Of a stretch of DNA of 64,000 bases, positions 6,762 through 15,431 are shown one piece after another. Both the position numbers and the translations under genes were made by a program. A model generated the notes under the pieces. The model did not search any database, had not been told where the DNA came from, and saw only the letters and a program-made list of their open reading frames with translations. The DNA comes from Pirellulales bacterium (GTDB taxonomy: Bacteria; Planctomycetota; Planctomycetia; Pirellulales; DATAWG01). Numbering within the stretch: the stretch's first letter is position 1; each line of letters starts with the position of its first letter. Location of the stretch: NCBI GenBank assembly GCA_036267355.1, contig DATAWG010000053.1:1-64000 (forward strand), read 5' to 3'.

Positions 6762-9731
6762 ATGCAATCGCTTCCTGCAAAACCGCGGATTTTGCGTGTG
6801 TGCTGTCAGGCTGGGAAGCCTGACCTACGGGCTCCTATTTTGCTCGGACTGTTCGCGGTCTTGTTTTCCGCCCTGCTCGCGTGGCCGACCGTTGCCGCCG
6901 ACCCATCCGCCGAGACCTCGGCCACTTCCAAGCCGGCCCCGGCCAAAGATGCGTCGAACGACACCGCTCTCAAGGCCGCCGACGCGCTCTACGACGGTAT
7001 CCGCGCGGAAAAGCTCGACAACGGTTTGCGCGTCTATCTCAAGCCGGTCGCCGGGTCGCCGGTCGTTACCACGATGGTCGCCTATCGCGTCGGATCGGCC
7101 GATGAAGATCTCGACAACACGGGCCTTTCGCACTATCTCGAACATCTCATGTTCAAAGGCACCGACAAACTGAAGCCCGGCGATATCGATCGCATGACGC
7201 AAATCAACGGCGGGCAAAACAACGCCTACACCACGAACGACTACACGATCTTTCACTTCGATTTTGCCGCCGATCGCTGGGATCTCGCGCTGCGCATCGA
7301 AGCCGACCGGATGCAGAATTTGCGGATCGATGAAAAACACGAATTCCAGGAAGAAAAAGGGGCCGTCATCTCTGAACTCGAGCGCGATGAAGACGAGCCC
7401 TGGGATCTCGAACAAAAAACGATCCTGCCCCTGTTGTTCGGCCCCGACAATCCGTATGGCCATCCGGTGATCGGGCAGAAGGCGCAAGTTCGCGCTGCGA
7501 CGGCCGCCATCATCAAAGCCCATTACGACAAATGGTATCACCCCAACAACGCCTCGCTCATCATTTGCGGCGGGTTCGATCCGGATCAAGCGCTGGCGCG
7601 GGTGAAAGAGCTGTTCGGCCCGATACCGTCGGCCGAATTGCCGTCACGGAAGCCGAATGTGCCGGTCGAGCACAAGGAACCGGTCCATAAGGAATTCACT
7701 TCGAAATTCGATGTGCCGCGGATGCTGATGGGGTTCAACACCGTCGACAGCAACGATCCCGATCTGCCGGCGCTCGAGTTCACGCAAGCGATTCTCAGCG
7801 GCGGCAAGACGAGCCGCTTCTATAAGGACTTGGTCGAGGGGGCGGAAATCGCCACCTCGGCCGACGCCTTTCATAGCTGGGGACGCTATCCCGGTTGGTT
7901 CGGCATTCAGGTGGAGCTGCTGCCGGGCAAGGATCGCCAAAAGGCCGAGCAATTGGTCGTGGCCGAGTTGCAAGAGCTCGCCGGCCATCCCGTGCCGCAG
8001 GCCGAGATGGATCGCGTTCGGCAATTGCTTGTCGCCGGGGCCGTGTTCGATCGCGAAGCGGTTCATCAATTGGCCGACAACATCGCTCAAGGAGTTTCGG
8101 TGAACTCGCTCGATTGGCTCAAAACGCTGCTGCCGCGGATCGCCGGCGTCACGGCGGCCGATGTGCAGCGCGTGGCCAAAAAGTATTTGGATCCGCAGCA
8201 TCGGGTGGTGGTGTGGTCGGTTCCCAAGCCGCAACAGGAGGAAAGCTCGTCGATCCACAGTCCGCAATCGGTGTCGGATTTGGCGCTCGGCGGCAAATCG
8301 CCGGCCCATCGCCCAAGCGGCATTGGCCGATTGGCTTCGTTTGGCCATTCGCCAAGCGGTTTGGCGGCGCGGCGCGGCGCCGGCAAAGCGTTTGACGCGG
8401 CCTCCGATGCGACGGCCGCGGCGGTGCCGATCGCCGGCGATTTCTCGCTCAAGACGGCCCGACGAGTAAAGCTGCCCAATGGCTTGGTGCTATTGCTGTG
8501 GGAAAACCATCGGCTGCCGATCGTGGTTGCCGAAGCCTTTGTCGACGATGTTTCGCTCCGCGCTCCAGGCGACAAAGCGGGGCTTTCCGCGCTCATGGGC
8601 GACCTGCTCGACGAAGGAACGCCAAAACAATCCGGCCCGCAGATTGCCGAAGCAATTGAAAACGTCGGGGGCGCGCTTTCCTTCAATTCGGCCGGAGGCT
8701 CGGTCAAGGTGCTGTCGGGCGATCGCTCGATCGGGCTGTCGCTGTTGATCGATTGCCTGCGGACGGCAAATTTTCCCGCCGAAGCGTTTGCCCGCGAGCA
8801 ACAGCATCAACTAGCCGCGATCGACGATGCCCAGCGCGAGCCGATGGAGCGCGGCGGAATTCTGTTCCGCAAGCTCGTCTACGGCAAGCATCCGCTGGGC
8901 CGCCCCGCCTTGGGCACGAAAGCCAGCGTCGAAAAACTGACCTCTGCCGATTGCGCGGCGCTGCGCGATCGACTGTTCGTGCCCGACAACATGCTCATGG
9001 CCGTCGCCGGAGATTTCAATCCCGACGAGGTGGTCGACGAAATCAAGCAACTCACGTCGGATTGGAAGCCCGGCCATTTGCCGCCGCTCGATCTTCCGAA
9101 GATCGCGAAGCCGAAGGAATTCGTCGAACGATTTCTTTCGATGCCCGAGGCGGCCCAATTGCAGTTTTTCATGGGCCAGGTGGGCATCCGCCGGGCGAAC
9201 CCGGATTACTACAAGCTGCTGGTGCTGGACTACGTGCTCGGCACGGGCACCGGCTTCACCGATCGGCTTTCGAGCCGCTTGCGCGACCGCGAAGGCCTGG
9301 CCTACACCGTCACGGCAAATATCACTTCCTCGGCCGGCGAAGAGCCGGGCACGTTTTCATGCTACATCGGCACCGAGGCCAAGAATCTCGACCGCGCGAA
9401 GAAGGAGTTTCTCGAAGAGCTCGAGCGGATTCGCACGGTGCCGCCGAAGACGCAGGAAGTCGACGATGTGAAGAAATACCTGCTCGGATCGCTGCCGTTT
9501 CAGTTCACCACGAACGAGGCGATTGCCGCCAAGCTGCTGTTGGTCGAGCGGTTCCATCTCGGCTTCGACTATCTGGCCGACTATCGCCACGCGGTCGAGG
9601 CCGTGACGCCCGACGACGTGCAGGCGGTCGCTCACAAGTACATCGACCCCTCGCACATGATCCTAGTAGCCGCCGGCGCCATCGACACCCACGGCAAACC
9701 GCTCGAACCACCTGCGTCTACCGCCAAATAA
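6762..9731 (+). CDS. M16-family zinc metallopeptidase, two-part
   Basis: This exported protein of about 989 residues joins an active M16 peptidase half and a second, inactive half. The inverted zinc motif HxxEH is HYLEH at about 124-128, with the downstream Glu in EEKGAVISELER. The second half starts around LLLWENHRLPIVV and lacks the motif, as is usual for M16 pairs. A hydrophobic signal segment (LLGLFAVLFSALLAWPTVAA) precedes the mature part, so it probably acts in the periplasm or paryphoplasm. I chose the ATG at 6762, 8 bases after a GAGAGG motif; an in-frame start at 6723 lacks such support. The leader contains a palindromic repeat (6805-6824) that encodes CQAGKPDLRA, which is odd for a signal peptide. 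Confidence 0.88.
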   Translation: MQSLPAKPRILRVCCQAGKPDLRAPILLGLFAVLFSALLAWPTVAADPSAETSATSKPAPAKDASNDTALKAADALYDGIRAEKLDNGLRVYLKPVAGSPVVTTMVAYRVGSADEDLDNTGLSHYLEHLMFKGTDKLKPGDIDRMTQINGGQNNAYTTNDYTIFHFDFAADRWDLALRIEADRMQNLRIDEKHEFQEEKGAVISELERDEDEPWDLEQKTILPLLFGPDNPYGHPVIGQKAQVRAATAAIIKAHYDKWYHPNNASLIICGGFDPDQALARVKELFGPIPSAELPSRKPNVPVEHKEPVHKEFTSKFDVPRMLMGFNTVDSNDPDLPALEFTQAILSGGKTSRFYKDLVEGAEIATSADAFHSWGRYPGWFGIQVELLPGKDRQKAEQLVVAELQELAGHPVPQAEMDRVRQLLVAGAVFDREAVHQLADNIAQGVSVNSLDWLKTLLPRIAGVTAADVQRVAKKYLDPQHRVVVWSVPKPQQEESSSIHSPQSVSDLALGGKSPAHRPSGIGRLASFGHSPSGLAARRGAGKAFDAASDATAAAVPIAGDFSLKTARRVKLPNGLVLLLWENHRLPIVVAEAFVDDVSLRAPGDKAGLSALMGDLLDEGTPKQSGPQIAEAIENVGGALSFNSAGGSVKVLSGDRSIGLSLLIDCLRTANFPAEAFAREQQHQLAAIDDAQREPMERGGILFRKLVYGKHPLGRPALGTKASVEKLTSADCAALRDRLFVPDNMLMAVAGDFNPDEVVDEIKQLTSDWKPGHLPPLDLPKIAKPKEFVERFLSMPEAAQLQFFMGQVGIRRANPDYYKLLVLDYVLGTGTGFTDRLSSRLRDREGLAYTVTANITSSAGEEPGTFSCYIGTEAKNLDRAKKEFLEELERIRTVPPKTQEVDDVKKYLLGSLPFQFTTNEAIAAKLLLVERFHLGFDYLADYRHAVEAVTPDDVQAVAHKYIDPSHMILVAAGAIDTHGKPLEPPASTAK
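6805..6824. repeat. Palindrome inside the M16 leader
   Basis: GTCAGGCT and AGCCTGAC form a perfect 8-bp stem around a GGGA loop. The core GGCTGGGAAGCCTG recurs at 18185-18206. Here it is translated as part of the signal peptide region of the M16 peptidase. Confidence 0.75.
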
Positions 9732-9739
9732 GCAGCACA

Positions 9740-10223
9740 AACCACGGATTACACCGATGACACAGATACGATCGGGCGAAAACCGACCGGCCGAACTGCT
9801 ATACGAAGCGGATAGCTACCGGATATTGGGCGCTTGTTTTGAGGTTTACAATGAGATGGGGTGCGGCTTTTTGGAGGCAGTTTATCAAGAGTGCTTGGAG
9901 CTTGAATTCCATGACCGTGCGCTGATATTCAGATCGCAATCCGACCTGGCACTTAGCTACAAGGGGCGGCCCCTAAAGCAACGGCATGTCCCGGACTTTA
10001 TCCTCTTCGACAAGATCGTGCTCGAGTTAAAGGCCGTCAAGGAATTGACGGCGGAGCACCGCGCGCAAGTTCATGACTACCTCAGGGCGACATCCTTTCG
10101 GCTTGGTCTATTGGCCAACTTTGGGCATTACCCCAAGCTCGAATACGAGCGCATCGTTATCTGATTTTGATTGTTTTGCCTCCGTCCGCATTCGTATCCG
10201 TGTCATCCGTGTGATCCGTGGTT
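9740..10223. mobile_element. GxxExxY cassette with 31-bp terminal inverted repeats
   Basis: Arms at 9740-9770 and 10193-10223 are 31 bp long and match as reverse complements with three mismatches (core ACCACGGAT). They enclose only the 135-residue GxxExxY gene, whose start codon lies inside the left arm. No transposase is present. The structure resembles a cargo-bearing miniature element; I did not find a clear target-site duplication. Confidence 0.6.
9757..10164 (+). CDS. GxxExxY protein
   Basis: The 135-residue product has the family signature GFLEAVY (about residues 38-44), the preceding GACFEVYNEMG, and a PD-(D/E)xK-like core HVPDFILFDKIVLELKAV. These are the marks of the GxxExxY family, a nuclease-like fold of unknown biological role. 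The ATG at 9757 is part of the left inverted-repeat arm, so the repeat supplies the start codon and first residues. The gene appears intact. It lies between the M16 and U32 genes with no obvious functional tie to either, and reads as a recent insertion. Confidence 0.88.
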   Translation: MTQIRSGENRPAELLYEADSYRILGACFEVYNEMGCGFLEAVYQECLELEFHDRALIFRSQSDLALSYKGRPLKQRHVPDFILFDKIVLELKAVKELTAEHRAQVHDYLRATSFRLGLLANFGHYPKLEYERIVI

Positions 10224-10232
10224 GATTGTTCC

Positions 10233-12782
10233 ATGGTAAATCCTCTTCGTAAGTCGACGCCCGAGTTGCTTGCCCCGGCGGGGGATTGGGAGGCGCTGCG
10301 CGCGGCGGTGGCCGGCGGGGCCGATGCGGTCTACTTCGGGCTGTCGGCATTCAACGCCCGGCATCGCGCCACCAATTTCTTGCCCAAGGAATTGCCGCAA
10401 GTGATGGAGTACTTGCATCGCCGCAACGTGCTCGGCTACATCGCGTTGAACACGCTGATCTTTACCGACGAGTTGGCCGAAGCCGCGCGACTGGTGGCGA
10501 TCGTTTCGGAATCCGGGGCCGATGCCGTGATCGTGCAAGATCTGGGGCTCGCACAGCTTGTGCATCGGCTGGCCCCGCAGTTGCCGATCCACGGCTCGAC
10601 CCAAATGACGCTCACCGAGCCGCGCGGCATCGAGTTCGTTCGCGAGCTTGGCGTCGAGCGGGTGATCCTGGCTCGGGAACTTTCGATCGAAGACATCCGC
10701 AAGATCGTCGCCCGCACCGATATGCCGCTCGAGGTGTTCGTCCACGGGGCGCTGTGCATCGCCTATAGCGGCCAATGCCTGACGAGCGAAGCGCTCGGCG
10801 GCCGCAGCGCCAATCGCGGCCAGTGCGCCCAGGCATGCCGCTTGCCTTACGAACTCGTTGTCGATGGTGCGATCAAGGAGTTGGGCGAAAAGGCGTATCT
10901 GCTCAGCCCGCAAGATCTGGCCGCCTACGATTTGATCGAGCCGCTGGTGGGACTGGGCGTGCGGTGCTTCAAGATCGAAGGGCGATTGAAGAGCCCGCAA
11001 TATGTGGCCGTCGCATCGCAAACGTATCGCGCCGCGATCGACGCGGCGGCGGCCCGGCAGCCGTTTGCCTTGCCGCGCGAACAACAGCTCGCTTTGCAGC
11101 AAAGTTTTTCGCGCGGCTTTTCGCCTGGCTTTCTCGGCGGAGTGAACCATCAGCAGCTTGTCGAAGGGCGGTTTCCCAAAAGCCGCGGCGTGCGGTTGGG
11201 AACGCTCGTGCGGCAATCGGCCGATCGCGTCGTTATCGAGCTATCCGCCGAACATCCCGCGGCCATGTGCGACGCCGAACTGCCCGTGAAGCCCGGCGAT
11301 GGCGTCGTGTTCGACGAAGGCCATCCGGAGCAGGAGGAACAAGGGGGCCGGGTGTACGCCGTGATGTCGCTCGGCGATCGGCGTGTCGAACTAACCTTCG
11401 GCCGCGGGCAAGTGAACACGGCCGCGATTGCCCCTAAAGCCATCGTCTGGAAAACCGACGATCCGGCTCTGCGCAAGCGAACCGAGCAGTTGGCGGCCCA
11501 AGAAGATTGCGTTCGCCGCGTGCCGCTGGAATTCCGTTTGTCGGGCGCCATCGGCGGAGTACTGCACCTCTCGATCCGCGATCCAGAAGGGCGCGAGGCC
11601 ACCGCCGAATGGCCGGGCCCGTTGGAAATCGCGCGCAGGCAACCGTTTGCCGCCGAGGCAGCTCGGGAGCAACTTGGCCGGCTGGGAGATACGCCTTTTG
11701 CGATCGGTGAAGTGCAGATCGAGGTGCCGCCCGGCGCAATGGTGCCGAAAAGCGTACTCAACCAATTGCGCCGCGAAGCAGTCGAAACACTGATCGCCGA
11801 TCGGCTGGCCAACCGCCGCCCGAAAATCGAATCGCTCGAAATCTCGGCAGTGCTCGACGAAATGCGCGCCGCCGCACGGAGCGCTGCCGATCGAAACGGC
11901 GACCCGTCGATCGATGTGCCGCGGCTCCATGTTCTCGTGCGCACGCAGCAGCAGTTGGAGGCGATTATCGATTGGCGGCCGGCGGAACCGCTGCTTCGCC
12001 CCGCGCTCGTCTATTGCGATTTCGAAGATGTGCGGCGCTACTCGCAAGCGGTCGCGCTGGCGCATGCCGCTGGGCAGTCGATCGGTTTGGCGACGTTGCG
12101 GGTTCTCAAGCCGGGCGAAGAAGGACTGCTGGCCCGCGTGGCCCAGGCCGGAGCCGATGCCGTGCTAGTTCGCAATTTGGCGGCGCTCGCCTATTTTCAA
12201 GATCGATCGCCGCACACGTCGTGGATCGGCGATTTTTCGCTGAACGTGGCCAACGAACTGTCGGCTCGGCTGTTTTTCGACCGCAATGCGCATCGGCTCG
12301 TGCCGAGTTATGACCTGAATTGGGAGCAATTGGCGGCGCTGCTCGCGCGCTGCTCGCCGAGCCGGTTCGAGGTGGTCGTCCACCAGCACATGCCGATGTT
12401 TCATATGGAGCATTGCGTGTTTGCGGCGCTGTTGTCCGACGGCAAAGACTGGCGCGATTGCGGCCGGCCCTGCGACACGCATCAGGTGGCGCTGCGCGAT
12501 CGCGTCGGCGCCGAATTTCCGTTGACGGCCGACACCGGCTGCCGCAACACGGTGTTCAACTCGGTGGCCCAATCGGCCGCCGAATTCGTTCCGCGAATGC
12601 TGTCGCTCGGCGTGCGCCATTTCCGCGTCGAACTGCTGCGGGAAACGGCCGCCGACGCCGTGGCTCTGGTAGATCGCTATGCCCGAGTGTTGGCCGGCTT
12701 GGAAACCTCGCGCAACACATGGCGGCAATTGCAGGTGCTCAATCAACTCGGCGTGACGCGCGGCACGCTGCAAATGAAATGA
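10233..12782 (+). CDS. U32-family protein (collagenase-like / RlhA-type)
   Basis: The 849-residue protein has the U32 start TPELLAPAGDWEALRAAV and the signature segment SGQCLTSEALGGRSANRGQCAQACR, here around residues 176-200, with its Cys set. A long second half ends with further Cys-rich segments (HMEHCVFA and CGRPCD). Large bacterial U32 members related to E. coli RlhA act in 23S rRNA C2501 hydroxylation, and others in prephenate-derived tRNA modification, so an RNA-modifying role is more likely than proteolysis. I chose the ATG at 10233; the GTG at 10218 lies within the inverted-repeat arm of the upstream GxxExxY cassette. It converges on the DUF1559 gene. Confidence 0.85.
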   Translation: MVNPLRKSTPELLAPAGDWEALRAAVAGGADAVYFGLSAFNARHRATNFLPKELPQVMEYLHRRNVLGYIALNTLIFTDELAEAARLVAIVSESGADAVIVQDLGLAQLVHRLAPQLPIHGSTQMTLTEPRGIEFVRELGVERVILARELSIEDIRKIVARTDMPLEVFVHGALCIAYSGQCLTSEALGGRSANRGQCAQACRLPYELVVDGAIKELGEKAYLLSPQDLAAYDLIEPLVGLGVRCFKIEGRLKSPQYVAVASQTYRAAIDAAAARQPFALPREQQLALQQSFSRGFSPGFLGGVNHQQLVEGRFPKSRGVRLGTLVRQSADRVVIELSAEHPAAMCDAELPVKPGDGVVFDEGHPEQEEQGGRVYAVMSLGDRRVELTFGRGQVNTAAIAPKAIVWKTDDPALRKRTEQLAAQEDCVRRVPLEFRLSGAIGGVLHLSIRDPEGREATAEWPGPLEIARRQPFAAEAAREQLGRLGDTPFAIGEVQIEVPPGAMVPKSVLNQLRREAVETLIADRLANRRPKIESLEISAVLDEMRAAARSAADRNGDPSIDVPRLHVLVRTQQQLEAIIDWRPAEPLLRPALVYCDFEDVRRYSQAVALAHAAGQSIGLATLRVLKPGEEGLLARVAQAGADAVLVRNLAALAYFQDRSPHTSWIGDFSLNVANELSARLFFDRNAHRLVPSYDLNWEQLAALLARCSPSRFEVVVHQHMPMFHMEHCVFAALLSDGKDWRDCGRPCDTHQVALRDRVGAEFPLTADTGCRNTVFNSVAQSAAEFVPRMLSLGVRHFRVELLRETAADAVALVDRYARVLAGLETSRNTWRQLQVLNQLGVTRGTLQMK

Positions 12783-12788
12783 CGAATC

Positions 12789-13976
12789 CTAATGCAGAAC
12801 GGAATTGTCGATGGGGATTCCGTCGCTGCGGTTGCAGAGGGCGGCCAGGACGGGGATGCTGATCTGGTAGCTGAGATTGTGAACGCTGCCATCGCAAAAT
12901 ACGAAGCCGGACACGTCGAAATGGGCGCTGCCGAAGCAATCGTTCGAATCGACCGCATACGTGTCTTGCTGCAGCGGCTGCGTCGCGTCGCCCCAGCGGT
13001 AGGTGTCGCCGGTCGCCCCCACGTCCCAGCCTTGAAAATCACCGAGCGACTGGCCGTTGGTGTAGAGATCGGGGCAGAGACTCTTCTCCCCGGCCAAAAT
13101 CGTGTTGCTCGCGCCGTCGGTGATATGGGCGGTCTTGATCGTGCTGAGCGTGAAGCAGACCCCGGTGCAGCCGAGCGCATCGGGCGGAAAATCACCGCTT
13201 CCGAACTTCGGATTTGCCAACGCGATCGGCACCTCCATCAGCCCCTCGGAGAGCGACCAGGGTCCGGAGTAGTAGAAGTCGGCGGGCGTGTCGCCGGCAT
13301 TAGCGGCGTAGTCGCTCTTTCCCTGCAAATCGTCTTGGGTCATGTTCATATACAAAGGCGAGAAGCCCGAAACATTCGACATGTGCGTATACGGCGCGAC
13401 GGCACGGCGCGATGGGCATTGAAAGACCGAAAGCGCCACGGCCGCCGCCTGCCCCAGAACGGCCGGCTTTTGCGAGGGCGATAGGCCGGTCCCCAAATCG
13501 TGCAACGATTTCTGCTCGATGAACGGGAGAATATTGTAGAAGAACCCGCCGGGCTGCTGGGCGGCAAACCCCTGATCCGGATCGCCGGCCCAATACCAGC
13601 CCCATCCGCCGGTGGGAAAAAATCCCATCTGCGATTCATGCGCCAGCGCGGCCACGCCGATCTGCTTCAAATTGTTGGCGCATGCGTTGCGCCGGGCCGA
13701 TTCCCGCGCCCCCTGCACCGCGGGGAGCAGCAGCGAAATCAGGATACCGATGATCGTAATCACCACCAGCAACTCGACGAGCGTGAAGCCGCCGCGCCGC
13801 CAGGCTGCACGACGGCTGCCACGCGGCCGCGCAGTCGCTCGATCTCGTTCGATGCCGCCTTCGCATCCGACCACCAGTGCTTCTCCGCAACCTCCGACCA
13901 AACCGGCTTTGGCATGCAAGTCTGTATGATATACCACCCCGTCTGCCGAACGCAAAACGGCCGGAGACGTGGCCAC
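12789..13976 (-). CDS. DUF1559 prepilin-like protein
   Basis: The product (395 residues from the GTG at 13976) has a type IV prepilin-like segment [19 protein letters not shown] followed by the DUF1559 core ([14 protein letters not shown]). It ends with the family's H-x9-DG motif ([12 protein letters not shown]). Such proteins are greatly expanded in planctomycetes and are thought to be exported by a type II/IV pilus-like machinery; their function is unknown. The 60 residues before the prepilin motif are unusual: most members start a few residues before it, so a start nearer 13800 is likely but no ATG is available there. It ends 7 bases from the convergent U32 gene. Confidence 0.85.
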   Translation of the reverse strand: MATSPAVLRSADGVVYHTDLHAKAGLVGGCGEALVVGCEGGIERDRATARPRGSRRAAWRRGGFTLVELLVVITIIGILISLLLPAVQGARESARRNACANNLKQIGVAALAHESQMGFFPTGGWGWYWAGDPDQGFAAQQPGGFFYNILPFIEQKSLHDLGTGLSPSQKPAVLGQAAAVALSVFQCPSRRAVAPYTHMSNVSGFSPLYMNMTQDDLQGKSDYAANAGDTPADFYYSGPWSLSEGLMEVPIALANPKFGSGDFPPDALGCTGVCFTLSTIKTAHITDGASNTILAGEKSLCPDLYTNGQSLGDFQGWDVGATGDTYRWGDATQPLQQDTYAVDSNDCFGSAHFDVSGFVFCDGSVHNLSYQISIPVLAALCNRSDGIPIDNSVLH

Positions 13977-14307
13977 GCCCTAAATTGAATTCAAATTAGC
14001 TTGTCTTTCTGTCCGATCCAAATCAGGCAGCGCATTTGAAATCGGGCAGCGGAAGCCGAATACTTGGCTAGATTCATCGTAGGTAGCAACGGATTACTTG
14101 GCTTGCCACGCATTCGCGGACGACATGCATTGGTGCGCTCATAATTGGCAGGAGGGACTGGCGGCGACCCAGCGAGATCGTTCACCAAGATATGACGTGG
14201 CGATTCTTCGAACACAACGTTCTTTGAAAACGAAGAGCGATGCCTGACGGGGGACGTTGTAGTTTTTTGCAGCAGACGCTAGCATTCTGCAAAAAGCGTG
14301 CAACTTG
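13977..14307. other. Intergenic gap, no gene seen
   Basis: About 330 bp that are visibly less GC-rich than the surroundings. I see no convincing gene, RNA or repeat. The lower GC continues into the DUF3800 remnant, which suggests a shared foreign origin. Confidence 0.4.
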
Positions 14308-14941
14308 ATGGCGGAAAGCATTGGGCGGAAGGGAATGCCGATCTACGGTGATGAATCAGGTGATTGCGGGACGAGACCCGGAGCGTCCGCCATCTTTAGC
14401 CTTGGCATAGCGATGTTCGAGACCGTCGAGGCAGCGGCATCATGCCGGCAAAAGATTGCCGAACTGAAGGAGAGCTCAGGCGTAGATGAATTCCATTGGG
14501 TTGATCGGACCGACGATGAACGCAAGCGTTTTCTCGAATGCATTGCCCAAGAGAGATTTCACTACATCGTACAGACTCTTAACAAGCGACGCTCCACGCA
14601 GCGACGCTTTGGAAAAAAGGCGTTCTACAATCGAGTCGCGCAGCAACTTGCAAAGGGAATAGAAGAGTGGCTGCGTTTAGTTCAGGTGCGCAAATCAGAC
14701 GGGCATTTGAACTGTTTGGTCGTCCTCGATCAGAACAATGACGATGTCTACCAAACGAGCAATGGAAACCCACCTTCGATCCATCAAGGACCACGAAGGG
14801 CGATCACTCGTAGGGCGAGTGCAGGCACACCGTTCGACCGGCGAGAACCTGCTTCAATTGGCAGATATGATTTGCGGTGCAGTTATTCACCGGCGTCATG
14901 ACGACATTATCGCCCATAAGGCAAAACATCTTGAGTGGTAA
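14308..14941 (+). pseudogene. DUF3800 family protein, frameshifted
   Basis: The N-terminus (YGDESGDCG, then FSLGIAMFE) and the middle (FHWVDRTDDERKRFLE, CLVVLDQNNDD) match DUF3800. The C-terminal block HRSTGENLLQLADMICGAV lies in a different frame and ends at 14939-14941. The frame change falls near 14750. Without it the protein would be about 210 residues, a usual length. DUF3800 proteins have an RNase H-like fold and often sit in mobile or defence-related settings. Base composition is lower in GC than its neighbours. ATG 14308 and ATG 14335 are both possible starts. A sequencing error cannot be ruled out. Confidence 0.7.
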
Positions 14942-14946
14942 AAAAT

Positions 14947-14974
14947 GAGAGGCAGCTCAAAAGAGCCGCCTCTC
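14947..14974 (+). terminator. Hairpin after the DUF3800 remnant
   Basis: GAGAGGC (14947-14953) pairs perfectly with GCCTCTC (14968-14974), and inner bases GCTC/GAGC extend the stem around an AAAA loop. No U-rich tail follows, so it may act as a hairpin-only terminator or processing site. Confidence 0.4.
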
Positions 14975-14985
14975 TGTGGATTCTA

Positions 14986-15121
14986 AGAGCGCTAGTCGCG
15001 GCTCCACATCAGGACAAGCGGGGGCAGCCCCCGCCTTTCAGATAGCCAGTCGATTGCTCTAAGTGGCGTCCTACTTCCTGCGCAGAGACCCCGAGGGGTC
15101 CATAGGCACGTGTAGCGCTCT
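14986..15121. ncRNA. Candidate structured RNA or palindromic element
   Basis: A 136-bp block is closed by AGAGCGCTA (14986-14994) and TAGCGCTCT (15113-15121). Inside are a 7-bp perfect hairpin GCGGGGG-CAG-CCCCCGC, an AGGAC/GTCCT pairing, a GCCA/TGGC pairing and a GACCC-CGAG-GGGTC hairpin. No open reading frame explains it and no gene lies directly downstream on the + strand. I do not recognise 6S, SRP, RNase P, tmRNA or a known riboswitch. It may instead be a miniature repeat element. From 15122 to 15431 I see nothing further. Confidence 0.35.
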
Positions 15122-15431
15122 AAATTTCGTTCATAACTATTATCGATTACCACACGTTTAAGTCAATAATCGCATTTTCCGGGTTCACCGGCGTATCGCG
15201 GTACAATGGCCGCACAGGTTTTGCCGCAAGCATTCGTGAATACATGACTTGCGTTCTTCGTCAAAAGATCCGCCGCGGAACGAAAGGCACGCGACTTTTT
15301 TCACGAGGAATCTCCGAGCGGCACCGGTGCGGTTTAGCCGCCGATCATCAAAAGCATCCTCAAATCGCGGAAAACGGATCGGGGCCTATCTCGCGGATGC
15401 ATTACGATTGAGGTTATGTCAGAATCCGGCG

